Assembly: GCF_005280205.1 (NCBI RefSeq)
Contig: NZ_SUND01000001.1
Location: 372,001-436,000, forward strand
Reading direction: 5' to 3'
Source of the DNA: Bacillus yapensis
GTDB lineage: Bacteria > Bacillota > Bacilli > Bacillales > Cytobacillaceae
Length of the DNA: 64,000 bases
Shown here: positions 17,620 to 26,302 of the stretch, one piece after another
Numbering within the stretch: position 1 is the stretch's first letter
Layout of the letters: each line of letters starts with the position of its first letter
Notes under the pieces: model-generated
The model's database searches: none
What the model was told of the DNA's origin: nothing
What the model saw: only the letters and a program-made list of their open reading frames with translations
Position numbers and translations under genes: made by a program

Positions 17620-18513
17620 TTAAATCTTTAAAAACTTGCGTACAGACATTAAACTTCCCCAAATACCAATGAATGCTCCTAGTAAAATGAGTAAGCCTGC
17701 AACCTGGTACATAAATGGATTCATTTCTAATAATTGAATGAAGTGACCTTCCAGCTTCGCTGAAATATAGTCATATGAATACGTATATAATGTGCTAATT
17801 AAGACAATTGGAATAACCGAACCAAGAATACCAATCATGATTCCTTCCATAAAGAAAGGCCAACGGATAAACGAATTCGTCGCTCCAACAAGTCGCATGA
17901 TTTCGATTTCTCTTCTTCTCGCCACAATCGTAATTTTAATTGTGTTGGAAATTAGGAACATCGCTGTGAAAAGCAATCCTACAATGAGGATGAGTCCCAC
18001 ATTTCTACTCGTTTTGATAAAAGAAAATAGCTTGTTCACATCATCTTGTCCATATTTAACTTTGGAAGCAAACTCAAATTTCTCGATTTGCTTTGCCACT
18101 TTCTCTAATTGCTCAGGTTCTTTTGTTTTAACAATAAACACATCATAAAGTGGGTTGTCCTGTTCGAATAGCTTGAAGGCTTCCCCTTCTTCTCCTAAGC
18201 TCGCAATCAGGTTATCCAGCTCAGCTTCCTTCGATGAATACTCAACTGTATCGACATCGGCGATCTGTTGAATTTTCGACTTAAGTGCCTGCTGATCTTC
18301 TTCTGTCGCAGCAATATCCACATGAACACGGATTCTTACATCCTCTTCAATATCAGTTGCGACCTTATTTAAATTCATCATAATGACGAAAAATACACCA
18401 ACTAGCATAAGTGTAACGGTCACGGCACTGACTGACGCAAATGTCATCCAACCATTTCGACCAAGGTTTCTCAAAGATTCTTTTATATGACGACGTATTG
18501 TTCTAGCTTTCAT
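17620..18513 (-). CDS. ftsX: Cell-division ABC transporter permease FtsX
   Basis: The start at 18513 (MKARTIRRHIKESLRNLGRNGW) has GAGGTG upstream and overlaps the end of ftsE by 11 nt, giving 297 residues, as in B. subtilis. There are four TMs: one near residues 24-47, then an extracytoplasmic domain (about 50-170), then three more (about 178-290). FtsX passes the ATP-driven signal of FtsE to an extracellular hydrolase. The adjacent M23 gene is the obvious candidate partner. Confidence 0.95.
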   Translation of the reverse strand: MKARTIRRHIKESLRNLGRNGWMTFASVSAVTVTLMLVGVFFVIMMNLNKVATDIEEDVRIRVHVDIAATEEDQQALKSKIQQIADVDTVEYSSKEAELDNLIASLGEEGEAFKLFEQDNPLYDVFIVKTKEPEQLEKVAKQIEKFEFASKVKYGQDDVNKLFSFIKTSRNVGLILIVGLLFTAMFLISNTIKITIVARRREIEIMRLVGATNSFIRWPFFMEGIMIGILGSVIPIVLISTLYTYSYDYISAKLEGHFIQLLEMNPFMYQVAGLLILLGAFIGIWGSLMSVRKFLKI

Positions 18514-19189
18514 AACCGTAATCACCTCGCTGTTCATCACGAATGATTTGACCATTTTCAATGGCGATTACGCGATGCCTAATAGTGTTCACTATTTCTC
18601 TATTATGGGTAGCCATCACAATTGTGGTACCTCTTGTGTTAATCTCTTCAAAAATTCGCATGATCTCCCAAGATGTTTCCGGATCTAGGTTACCTGTCGG
18701 CTCATCCGCAATCATAACCTTTGGAGAATTAACGATAGAACGAGCAATGGACACCCTTTGTTGTTCCCCACCGGAAAGTTCCGTTGGAAGCATTCTAGAT
18801 TTGTGCTTTAAACCAACTAGATCAAGCACTTCCATGACACGCTTTTTAATGTATTTTGGGCCTTCTTCAATTACTTCCAATGCGAATGCCACGTTCTCGT
18901 ACACGGTTAATTTCGGAAGCAACTTAAAGTCCTGGAATACGACCCCTAAATTACGACGGAAAATAGGAACTTTACTTTCCTTTAGCTTTGCAAGGTTCAC
19001 TCCATCGATCATGATCGCACCTTTGCTTGGCTTTTCTTCACGATACATCATCTTAATAAATGTCGATTTTCCGGCACCACTTGGGCCAACGACATAAACG
19101 AATTCGCCTTGTTTGATGCTTACATTGATTCCATTAGCGGCGACGACGCCGTTTGGATACTTCTTATATACATCTTCCATTTCGATCAT
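18503..19189 (-). CDS. ftsE: Cell-division ABC transporter ATPase FtsE
   Basis: A 228-residue ABC ATPase with Walker A (GPSGAGKST), a Q-loop in VVFQDFKLL, the signature LSGGEQQRVSIARS and Walker B (VMIADEPTGNLD). It has the usual FtsE length and lies directly upstream of ftsX. FtsE binds FtsX at the membrane and works as a mechanotransmitter rather than a transporter. Confidence 0.96.
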   Translation of the reverse strand: MIEMEDVYKKYPNGVVAANGINVSIKQGEFVYVVGPSGAGKSTFIKMMYREEKPSKGAIMIDGVNLAKLKESKVPIFRRNLGVVFQDFKLLPKLTVYENVAFALEVIEEGPKYIKKRVMEVLDLVGLKHKSRMLPTELSGGEQQRVSIARSIVNSPKVMIADEPTGNLDPETSWEIMRIFEEINTRGTTIVMATHNREIVNTIRHRVIAIENGQIIRDEQRGDYGYES

Positions 19190-19260
19190 TTATATCACCT
19201 TTAGGTTCTTTCTATATTTTATTGATAAAAAATTCATTGTCCTTTTTTGTAACCAAAACC

Positions 19261-19269
19261 ATTATAACA
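19261..19269 (-). promoter_or_regulatory. Extended -10 promoter candidate for ftsE
   Basis: The minus strand reads TGTTATAAT, a perfect TATAAT with the TGn extension, about 70 nt upstream of the ftsE start. The -35 is weak, as is common for extended -10 promoters. Nothing else is recognised in the roughly 290 bp between ftsE and the cytochrome gene apart from that gene's terminator. Confidence 0.5.
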
Positions 19270-19444
19270 TCATATTTTGTCGATTAACCCTAAAAAAATA
19301 TTACATTTTCTTTTCAAAGTGGTAAAAAAGCTATAATTTGACATAATTAGAGCAAATTCTCCCTTTATAAATATACACCATTCTTCCTATTTATTCCTAC
19401 CTATTTCGGAATTTTGTCTAATTTTGCTTTAAAAATGGCGCAAA

Positions 19445-19475
19445 AAAATCCAAGGATTGCTCCTTGAACTTTGGA
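19445..19475 (-). terminator. Terminator of the first cytochrome c551 gene
   Basis: On the minus strand AAATCCAAAG and CCTTGGATTT pair (one mismatch) and are followed by a T-run, just after the stop codon. Confidence 0.8.
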
Positions 19476-19483
19476 TTTTAAAC

Positions 19484-19828
19484 TTATTTTTTCGCTGCTA
19501 ACCATTCCGCAACGGCAGATGCCTCTTCACCTTGCAGTTGCCCAGGAGGCATCGTGCCTCTACCATTTAGAATGACGTCCTCGATTTCCTCTTTCGACAA
19601 TCGTGATCCAACCGTCGTTAAATCTGGAACGTCTCCTCTTCCATCATTAAGATTAACACCATGACACATGGAACATTTTTGTTGGAACTTCTTGTCCACA
19701 TCGACACTCGCCGTTGTCGTTTCTTCATTTGTTGTACCCGTTTCCTTTTCTGTAGTCTCGTCTTCTCCACCACAAGCAGCTAATACCAGTGCTGAACCGA
19801 TGAATAATGCTAGAAGTTTCTTTTTCAA
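19484..19828 (-). CDS. cccB: Cytochrome c551-type lipoprotein, copy 1
   Basis: A 114-residue lipoprotein. The lipobox (VLAAC) near residue 19 is followed by a Glu/Thr-rich linker, then a small class I cytochrome c domain with the haem motif CSMCH (about residue 56) and an axial Met in GTMPPG. It is anchored outside the membrane and carries electrons. cccB in B. subtilis sits at the same place between prfB and ftsE. Here there are two copies; the other is at 20484. Confidence 0.88.
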   Translation of the reverse strand: MKKKLLALFIGSALVLAACGGEDETTEKETGTTNEETTTASVDVDKKFQQKCSMCHGVNLNDGRGDVPDLTTVGSRLSKEEIEDVILNGRGTMPPGQLQGEEASAVAEWLAAKK

Positions 19829-20028
19829 TTGACACGCCTCCTCTAGTAAATCTATCTACCTGTATTATACAAATCTCGACGTTATTTATAACCCCCAGTT
19901 CTCACTCTCTGAGTATTGAAAACCAATAAAAACATTGTCATATTAAGGTTTTTGAATTTGCAACAATTTGGTGAACTTGGATTCGGTGGGCGAATTCGAA
20001 ATTGGAAATTAGCTGTTTTGGGGGTTTT

Positions 20029-20263
20029 GACCGATATATTAGGTGCGAGGACCGATATAATTAACTGAAGACCGATAAAATGGAATAAAGACCGATATAT
20101 TTAAACGACGACCGATAAAATGAAATAAAGACCGATATCCGAAGGGCAAGTCCGTTCAGGTTATACACTTCAATAGCAGATCGCCGATAAAATGTGATTT
20201 TCGCCGATATAACTCCATTTTCGCCGATATAATCCGAAAATCGCCGATATATTCTAAAACGGG
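20029..20263. repeat. Ten-copy array of CCGATATA units, period 20
   Basis: CCGATA cores begin at 20031, 20052, 20072, 20092, 20112 and 20132, then after a 52-bp step at 20184, 20204, 20224 and 20244. Within each block the period is 20 bp. The first block reads GACCGATATA or GACCGATAAA; the second reads TCGCCGATAT. The 10 bp between cores vary. The rest of the 655-bp gap between the two cytochrome genes holds a diverged copy near 20369 and the terminator of cytochrome copy 2, but no ORF. Confidence 0.8.
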
Positions 20264-20417
20264 CAATATTTGGACGGCCAGCCTATTCTAGCTACAGCAT
20301 TTCAACAGCATCTCGCAGATATTTTCTATTTTTCGTGTTTATTTCCCAGAAAATGCTGACGAAAAAACGCCGATATATCAAAATTCGCCACCGAACTCTC
20401 CCGCCAGCCTCTATAGA

Positions 20418-20470
20418 CGAAAAAGACCCTCCCAAAAAGGTCATTAACAAACCAATTTGAGATAGTCTTT
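20418..20470 (-). terminator. Terminator of the second cytochrome c551 gene
   Basis: On the minus strand AAAGACTATCTCAAA pairs with TTTGGGAGGGTCTTT (one mismatch plus G-U pairs), ending in a T-run. Confidence 0.7.
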
Positions 20471-20483
20471 TTTGTAATAGCTA

Positions 20484-20831
20484 TTATTTTTTCGCTGCTA
20501 ACCAGTCTGCTACAGCAGTAGCCTCAGCATCGTCTAGATTTTGAGGTGGCATTCCGCCTCTACCTTCTAGAATAATCGTTTTGATATCATCGGCAGACAA
20601 ATTCGCTCCAACTTTTGAGATATCAGGTCCCACTCCGCCTGTTAAATCTCCACCATGGCAGGCTGCACAAGACTGACTAAACACTTGTTCAGCGTCCACA
20701 CCAGCTGTGTCGGTTGTCTCGCCTTCACCATTTCCGCCATTGTCAGTAGCTTCGTCATCTCCGCCGCCACATGCTGCAAGAGCAAAAACTAGAGACGTAC
20801 CCATTAATAAAGCAAGAAGCTTCTTTTTCAA
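20484..20831 (-). CDS. Cytochrome c551-type lipoprotein, copy 2
   Basis: A 115-residue paralogue of the gene at 19484. It has a lipobox (ALAAC), an acidic Gly/Asp/Thr linker, the haem motif CAACH, and an axial Met in GGMPPQ. The C-termini of both copies end in VA-WLAAKK. The two genes are separated by a repeat array and have separate terminators, so they are probably expressed independently. Confidence 0.88.
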   Translation of the reverse strand: MKKKLLALLMGTSLVFALAACGGGDDEATDNGGNGEGETTDTAGVDAEQVFSQSCAACHGGDLTGGVGPDISKVGANLSADDIKTIILEGRGGMPPQNLDDAEATAVADWLAAKK

Positions 20832-20884
20832 TAGTAACTCCCCCTCAAGGAATATTATGCATATACGTCCTAATTATACCAATT

Positions 20885-21751
20885 CTATACCCGTTTGAAA
20901 CCCTCACCAAGGACCTCTGACGCATCCATAACCACGACAAATGCAGTAGGATCAATACTTCTAACTAATTGTTTCAATTTCGTGAATTCGGTTTGATCGA
21001 CAACACACATGAGGGTCGGGCGTTCCTGATCAGTATAACCACCGTATGCTGATAGTTTTGTCACACCTCTATCAATTTTATTCAAAATCCCTTCGGAAAC
21101 TTCCGCTTGTTTCCCCGTAATAATCATGACCATCTTCGAACGACCAAGTCCAATCTGCACCAAATCAATAGTTTTGCTCGTCACATAAAGGGCAATGAGC
21201 GCATAAAGTCCGCGCTCTATATCAAAGACAATTGCCGCAGTAAGGACGATCAGCCCATCGATAATCGCCACACAAGTACCAAGTGAAAATCCTGTGAATT
21301 TGTTAATGATTTGCGCCGCTAAGTCAGTTCCACCTGTCGATGCTTTTCCGAGAAAAACAATTCCTAGTCCCAGCCCGATACCGATTCCGCCAAAGAGCGC
21401 CCCTAGTAAAGGATCGTTCGTCCACGGTTCCATATCGTTCGATAAAAAAACGACAAATGGTAAAAAGATTGTGCCAATCAGCGTTTTAAATCCAAATTGT
21501 TTCCCTAGAAAAATCACTCCAGCAACAAATAAAGGGATATTAAAAGCCCATTGCACATAGGCAGGTTCCCAGCCGAAAACCGAATCGGTGATCGTACTAA
21601 TTCCACTCACTCCACCAGAGGCAATCTGATTTGGAAGAAGAAATAAATTAAAAGACAAGGCGATGATGGCCGAGCCCAATAAAATATATATGTACTCGAA
21701 TATTTTCTTAATCCGAGGATTAGGTGTATGATTTCTTTTGCGATTAAACAT
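20885..21751 (-). CDS. yvjA: YitT-family membrane protein (YvjA-like)
   Basis: The ATG at 21751 has AAAGGAG 9 nt upstream and gives 288 residues; the longer frame has no site. Five or six TMs fill residues 15-190 (LPNQIASGGVSGIS motif, typical of YitT proteins), followed by a cytoplasmic DUF2179-type domain (about 200-285). The molecular function is unknown. The position beside prfB and the cytochrome genes matches B. subtilis yvjA. Confidence 0.85.
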   Translation of the reverse strand: MFNRKRNHTPNPRIKKIFEYIYILLGSAIIALSFNLFLLPNQIASGGVSGISTITDSVFGWEPAYVQWAFNIPLFVAGVIFLGKQFGFKTLIGTIFLPFVVFLSNDMEPWTNDPLLGALFGGIGIGLGLGIVFLGKASTGGTDLAAQIINKFTGFSLGTCVAIIDGLIVLTAAIVFDIERGLYALIALYVTSKTIDLVQIGLGRSKMVMIITGKQAEVSEGILNKIDRGVTKLSAYGGYTDQERPTLMCVVDQTEFTKLKQLVRSIDPTAFVVVMDASEVLGEGFKRV

Positions 21752-21889
21752 GTTGTCATTCTCCTTTTGCTTAGGATATCTCGATAATGATTGCATATAC
21801 CGTCAGTGAGTATATCACGGACCCCAAAAGGTGTAAATGTTGGCAAATTGACGTTTTAACGAGGTAAACAAGTAGAGGACCGATGCAAA

Positions 21890-21920
21890 AAGAAAGACCC
21901 CCACCGATTGGTGAAGGCCC
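21890..21920 (-). terminator. Terminator of prfB
   Basis: On the minus strand GGGCCTTCACC and GGTGGGGGTC form a stem with some G-U pairs, followed by TTTCTTTTT, shortly after the prfB stop codon. Confidence 0.7.
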
Positions 21921-21926
21921 TATCAA

Positions 21927-23034
21927 TTAAGATAAACTTAACTTTGAACGTAAATATGCATTAATAAACGGATCCAAATCGCCGTCCATAACCCCTTGAA
22001 CATTTCCACTTTCCGTGTTCGTACGGTGATCTTTTACCATCGAATATGGATGGAAGACGTAAGAACGGATTTGACTTCCCCATCCGATATCCTTCTGCTC
22101 GCCACGGATTTCCGCAAGTTCAGCTTCCTGTTCCTCAATCTTCTTCTGGTATAGCTTTGCTTGAAGCATTTTCATCGCAGCTTCACGGTTCTTGATCTGA
22201 GAACGTTCATTTTGACATTGAACGACAACGCCTGTTGGAAGGTGGGTAATACGAACCGCTGAATCGGTCGTATTGATATGCTGTCCACCGGCACCCGTTG
22301 CGCGGTACGTATCAACTTTCAAATCCTCTGTACGAATCTCAATTTCAATCTCTTCATTCATTTCTGGCATCACTTCACAAGAAACGAATGAAGTATGACG
22401 ACGACCTGAAGAATCGAACGGAGAAATACGGACCAAACGATGAACCCCTTTTTCCGCCTTCAAATAACCGTAAGCATTGTGACCCTTAATGGAAAGCGTC
22501 ACACTCTTAATCCCCGCTTCATCACCAGGCAGGTAATCCATTGTTTCCACTTTGAAACCTTTTTTCTCCGCCCAACGCGTGTACATGCGAAGGAGCATGG
22601 AGCCCCAGTCTTGAGACTCGGTACCACCTGCACCTGGATGCAATTCCAAAATCGCATTATTTTTATCGTATGGCTCGCTTAAAAGAAGCTGAAGCTCGTA
22701 TTCACTCATGCGCTTCATTAAATCCTGCATCTCTTCGATGAGTTCAGCCATAAGCTCATCATCGCTCTCTTCTTTTACAAGCTCATACGTCAATTCAAGG
22801 TTCTCGAACGTTTCATTCAAATCATGAAACTCATGAACCTGGTCCTTCAACCCGTTTGATTCACTGATGACCGCTTGCGCCGCCTGTTGATCATTCCAGA
22901 ACTCAGGCTGAAGCATTTCATCCTCAAGCTCAGCAATGCGCGCCTCTTTGTTTTCTAAGTCAAAGAGACCCCCTAAAGTCCGCTAATTTCTTAGCTGTAT
23001 TTTCTAACTCATGACGAATATCTGCTAATTCCAT
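21927..23034 (-). CDS. prfB: Peptide chain release factor 2, with programmed +1 frameshift
   Basis: The gene starts with ATG at 23034 after GAGGTGA, reads 24 codons, meets an in-frame TGA at 22962-22960 and continues in the +1 frame from GAC. The shift site is the classical one: an internal ribosome-binding-like AGGGGG, then CTT TGA C. The joined product has about 368 residues, normal for RF2, with the SPF tripeptide and the GGQ motif (GAGGQHIN). RF2 ends translation at UGA and UAA and controls its own level through the shift. It lies downstream of secA. Confidence 0.97.
22957..22975 (-). promoter_or_regulatory. RF2 programmed frameshift site
   Basis: The minus strand reads AGGGGGTCTCTTTGAC. 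The Shine-Dalgarno-like AGGGGG sits just upstream of CTT TGA, and the slippery CTT lets the ribosome move to TTT, skipping the UGA when RF2 is scarce. Confidence 0.95.
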
Positions 23035-23075
23035 CTATGTCACCTCGTATTTTTTTCAGTCGGGCCCTCATCTCA

Positions 23076-23103
23076 GAAAAAGAGAGCCGGCACACCGACC
23101 CTC
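23076..23103 (-). terminator. Terminator between secA and prfB
   Basis: On the minus strand a 9-bp stem (GAGGGTCGG with CCGGCTCTC, two G-U pairs) and a 4-nt loop run into TCTCTTTTTCT, directly after the secA stop codon. Confidence 0.75.
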
Positions 23104-23108
23104 AAATC

Positions 23109-25622
23109 TTATGAAATCTTCCCACAACAGTTTTTATATTTCTTGCCGCTTCCGCAAATACATGGGTCGTTACGACCAACATCCATCGCCTTCACGACAG
23201 GCTTCTTCTTCACTTTTTCGCCGTCTTCCTTCGGATTCACCGCTTGGCCCTTGGCAACCTCTTCACGCTCAAGGTTATTGCGGATTTCTGCCTTCATCAC
23301 ATACTTCGCAGCGTCATCCTCAATCGCCAAGACCATTTCCTCGAACATCGCAAAGCCTTCTCGATTATATTCGCGTAGTGGATCAATTTGACCGTACGCA
23401 CGAAGATGAATTCCTTGGCGAAGCTGATCCATTTGATCTATATGATCGATCCACTTCGAATCAACCGCGCGGAGAAGAACAACCTTCTCGAACTCGCGCA
23501 TTTGCTCTTCAGCAAGCTGATTTTCTTTTTCATCATAATTCTCTTTAACCTTCGCAAAAATTAGGTCAATAATTTCGTCCGTATCCTTGCCACGGATATC
23601 GTCCACCGTCACATCACCTTCGTGTAAAAGGTTTCCGTTCACGTAGTCGATGAGCCCTTGAAGATTCCATGTTTCTGGATCATCATGTCTTGGCGTAAAT
23701 GCCTCAACATGACGACTTAAACTGCTAAGAATCATGTTTTCAAGGATGTCACGAAGATTTTCAGACTCAAGTACTTCGTTACGTTGCTTGTAAATGATTT
23801 CACGTTGCTGACGAAGAACGTCATCATACGATAATAACTGTTTACGTGCATCAAAGTTGTTTCCTTCAACACGTTTCTGTGCTGATTCCACTGCTTTGGA
23901 CACCATTTTACTTTGAATTGGTTGTGAATCATCCATGCCAAGACGCGTCATCATTGCCTTCATGTTGTCAGAACCGAAACGACGCATTAGTTCATCTTCC
24001 ATTGAAAGATAGAACTGCGTAATACCAGGGTCCCCTTGACGACCTGAACGTCCACGTAGCTGATTATCGATACGACGAGACTCATGACGCTCTGTACCAA
24101 TTACCGCTAAACCGCCAAGTTCGATTACGCCTTCGCCAAGCTTGATGTCGGTACCACGACCAGCCATGTTTGTCGCAATCGTGACAGCACCTTGCTCACC
24201 GGCATTGGCGATAATTTCTGCTTCACGACCATGGTTTTTCGCGTTCAAGACATTATGCTGGATGCCTTTTTTCGTTAAGTACTTGGAAATTAACTCCGAC
24301 GTTTCGATGGCAACCGTACCAACTAGAACTGGCTGTCCTTTTTTATGACGATCAGCGATATCCTCAACTACAGCACGGAATTTCCCATCCATAGACGCAT
24401 AAATTAAGTCTGGACGGTCATCACGAGCAATCGGCTTGTTCGTCGGAATCACGATAACATTCATATTGTAAATGTTGCGGAATTCCTCTTCTTCCGTCTT
24501 CGCTGTACCAGTCATACCAGAAAGCTTGTTGTACATACGGAAAAAGTTCTGGAACGTGATCGAAGCAAGGGTCATGCTTTCGTTTTGAATTTCAAGACCT
24601 TCTTTTGCTTCAATCGCTTGGTGCAAGCCATCGCTGTAACGACGACCCTTCATTAGACGACCTGTAAATTGGTCAACAATGACGATTTCTCCATCTTGAA
24701 CAACATAGTCTACGTCTAAATGCATGCTCGCATGCGCTTTTAACGCTTGACCAATATGATGGTTCAAGGCAACATGACGAATATCAAACAGGTTCTCAAT
24801 ACCAAAAGCTTTTTCAGCCTTGGAAATCCCGTCTTCAGTCAGCTGAACGCCTTTTGTTTTCTCATCATATGTGTAATCTTCTTCTTTTTTCAATGTGCGG
24901 ACAAAAGCGTTCGCTTGAATGTATAGAGCAGTCGACTTTTGCGCAGAACCCGAAATGATTAATGGCGTTCTCGCTTCATCAATTAAGATGGAGTCGACCT
25001 CATCGATAATCGCAAAATTAAGCGGGCGTTGAACCTTTTGCTCCTTATAAAGAACCATGTTGTCACGAAGATAGTCAAAGCCAAGCTCATTGTTCGTGCT
25101 ATACGTAATATCGCAAGCATACGCTTCCTGCTTTTCTTCCTTCGATAGTCCATTTGAGTTCAAACCAACTGTTAAGCCTAAGAATTGATAAAGCTGACCC
25201 ATTTCTGTCGCGTCACGACTAGCTAAGTATTCGTTGACTGTTACAACGTGGGCGCCTTTTCCAGATAGGGCGTTTAAGTAAATAGGCATTGTCGCTGTTA
25301 AGGTTTTACCTTCCCCTGTTTTCATCTCAGCGATGTTACCTTCATGAAGGGCAATCCCCCCCATTAGCTGTACCGGATAAGGATATAGACCAAGAACACG
25401 CTTGGCTCCTTCGCGAACGACAGCAAATGCTTCGGTTAAAAGGTCCTCGAGTGTTTCCCCTTTTTCATAACGCGCTTTGAATTCTTCCGTTTTTTGACGG
25501 AGTTCATCGTCGCTTAAAGCGGCGGTTTGCGAAGCAAGTGCTTCGATTTCTTCACTCATTTTTGTTAGACGTTTAATTTCACGTTTGTTCAGATCAAAAA
25601 CCTTATTTAACATTCCAAGCAT
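23109..25622 (-). CDS. secA: Preprotein translocase ATPase SecA
   Basis: An 837-residue motor of the Sec pathway that pushes proteins through SecYEG. It has Walker A (MKTGEGKT), the [13 protein letters not shown] motif of NBD1, an NBD2 with [12 protein letters not shown] and GRGTDIKLG, and a C-terminal zinc-binding SEC-C motif ([13 protein letters not shown]). The start follows AAAGGAG at 8 nt. Length and motifs are normal for Bacillus. prfB follows, as in B. subtilis, but hpf, which precedes secA there, is 13.5 kb away here. Confidence 0.98.
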   Translation of the reverse strand: MLGMLNKVFDLNKREIKRLTKMSEEIEALASQTAALSDDELRQKTEEFKARYEKGETLEDLLTEAFAVVREGAKRVLGLYPYPVQLMGGIALHEGNIAEMKTGEGKTLTATMPIYLNALSGKGAHVVTVNEYLASRDATEMGQLYQFLGLTVGLNSNGLSKEEKQEAYACDITYSTNNELGFDYLRDNMVLYKEQKVQRPLNFAIIDEVDSILIDEARTPLIISGSAQKSTALYIQANAFVRTLKKEEDYTYDEKTKGVQLTEDGISKAEKAFGIENLFDIRHVALNHHIGQALKAHASMHLDVDYVVQDGEIVIVDQFTGRLMKGRRYSDGLHQAIEAKEGLEIQNESMTLASITFQNFFRMYNKLSGMTGTAKTEEEEFRNIYNMNVIVIPTNKPIARDDRPDLIYASMDGKFRAVVEDIADRHKKGQPVLVGTVAIETSELISKYLTKKGIQHNVLNAKNHGREAEIIANAGEQGAVTIATNMAGRGTDIKLGEGVIELGGLAVIGTERHESRRIDNQLRGRSGRQGDPGITQFYLSMEDELMRRFGSDNMKAMMTRLGMDDSQPIQSKMVSKAVESAQKRVEGNNFDARKQLLSYDDVLRQQREIIYKQRNEVLESENLRDILENMILSSLSRHVEAFTPRHDDPETWNLQGLIDYVNGNLLHEGDVTVDDIRGKDTDEIIDLIFAKVKENYDEKENQLAEEQMREFEKVVLLRAVDSKWIDHIDQMDQLRQGIHLRAYGQIDPLREYNREGFAMFEEMVLAIEDDAAKYVMKAEIRNNLEREEVAKGQAVNPKEDGEKVKKKPVVKAMDVGRNDPCICGSGKKYKNCCGKIS

Positions 25623-25947
25623 TGAATACGCTCCTTTGTGTCAAAAGTAAGCCGTACAGCTTACTCAAAAATGTAAAAAAGAAAGGTGGAATCCTCTCTC
25701 CAATTGTCTATTTTAAGAAGTTTCTTTTATCCTATATTCGTATTAATATTACCACTTCCAAAGTAGAGTGACAACTTTTGTGGGAGGCTGAAGGCTTAGG
25801 GAGTGTGGATTTTTACAGGAGCTTGCCTTTATGTAGTCATAGTTTGGTGGATTTCTTGGATTATTGTCTTCTTGGGTAGCTTCACAAGGGCAAAGTTTGT
25901 TGGGTTTTAGAGAAAACCGCGTTTATGCGGACAAGGTTCACTTAGTT

Positions 25948-26240
25948 CATAAATTAGTTGTCTTTATGAACGGCTCATTCAGACATCTTTTTCTGGGTTC
26001 GTGCAAGAGTTGTCTTTATGACGCTCGCATACGGACAGCGCTTTCTCTGAGTTCGTGCAAGAGCTGTCTTTATGACGCTCTCATACGGACAGCTTTCTCT
26101 GAGTTCATGCAAGAGTTGTCTTTATGACGCTCTCATGCAGACAGCTTGCTTTGGATTCATGCAAGAGTTGTCTTTATGCTCCCTGCATGCGGACTCTATC
26201 ATCAAAATTCTCCGAACAGTGTCTTTATGAGCCAAACAAC
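25948..26240. repeat. Six-copy array of TGTCTTTATGA hairpin units, period about 52
   Basis: TGTCTTTATG recurs at 25959, 26011, 26065, 26117, 26169 and 26220 (spacing 52, 54, 52, 52, 51). The best units read GTGCAAGAG then CTGTCTTTATGA, 5 nt, TCATACGGACAG, which folds on itself. In the copy at 26169 the inner stem changes from ATGA/TCAT to ATGC/GCAT, a compensatory change. The rest of the gap of about 680 bp between secA and treA (25623-25950) shows no gene. Confidence 0.8.
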
Positions 26241-26241
26241 G

Positions 26242-26288
26242 GAAAAAGCGAAGTCCTCCCAAAACAGGTATTTACCCTTTTTTGGGAC
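26242..26288 (-). terminator. Possible terminator of the treA operon
   Basis: On the minus strand GTCCCAAAA pairs with TTTTGGGAgGAC around a 15-nt loop, followed by TTCGCTTTTT. It lies just after the treA stop codon and just outside the repeat array. Confidence 0.5.
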
Positions 26289-26302
26289 AGCCTCGCTCGT
26301 AA

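Noticed and set aside
18561-19097. 178-codon plus-strand ORF opposite ftsE
   Set aside because: It is fully inside ftsE on the other strand; ftsE has all ABC motifs.
21927-22916. RF2 starting at the internal ATG 22916
   Set aside because: The upstream start with ribosome site plus the canonical frameshift signal restores the full-length protein.
25864-26127. 87-codon plus-strand ORF with internal SCKSCLYDA repeats
   Set aside because: It lies within the 52-bp repeat array, has no ribosome site, and the repeated peptide is a by-product of two copies being 54 bp apart.
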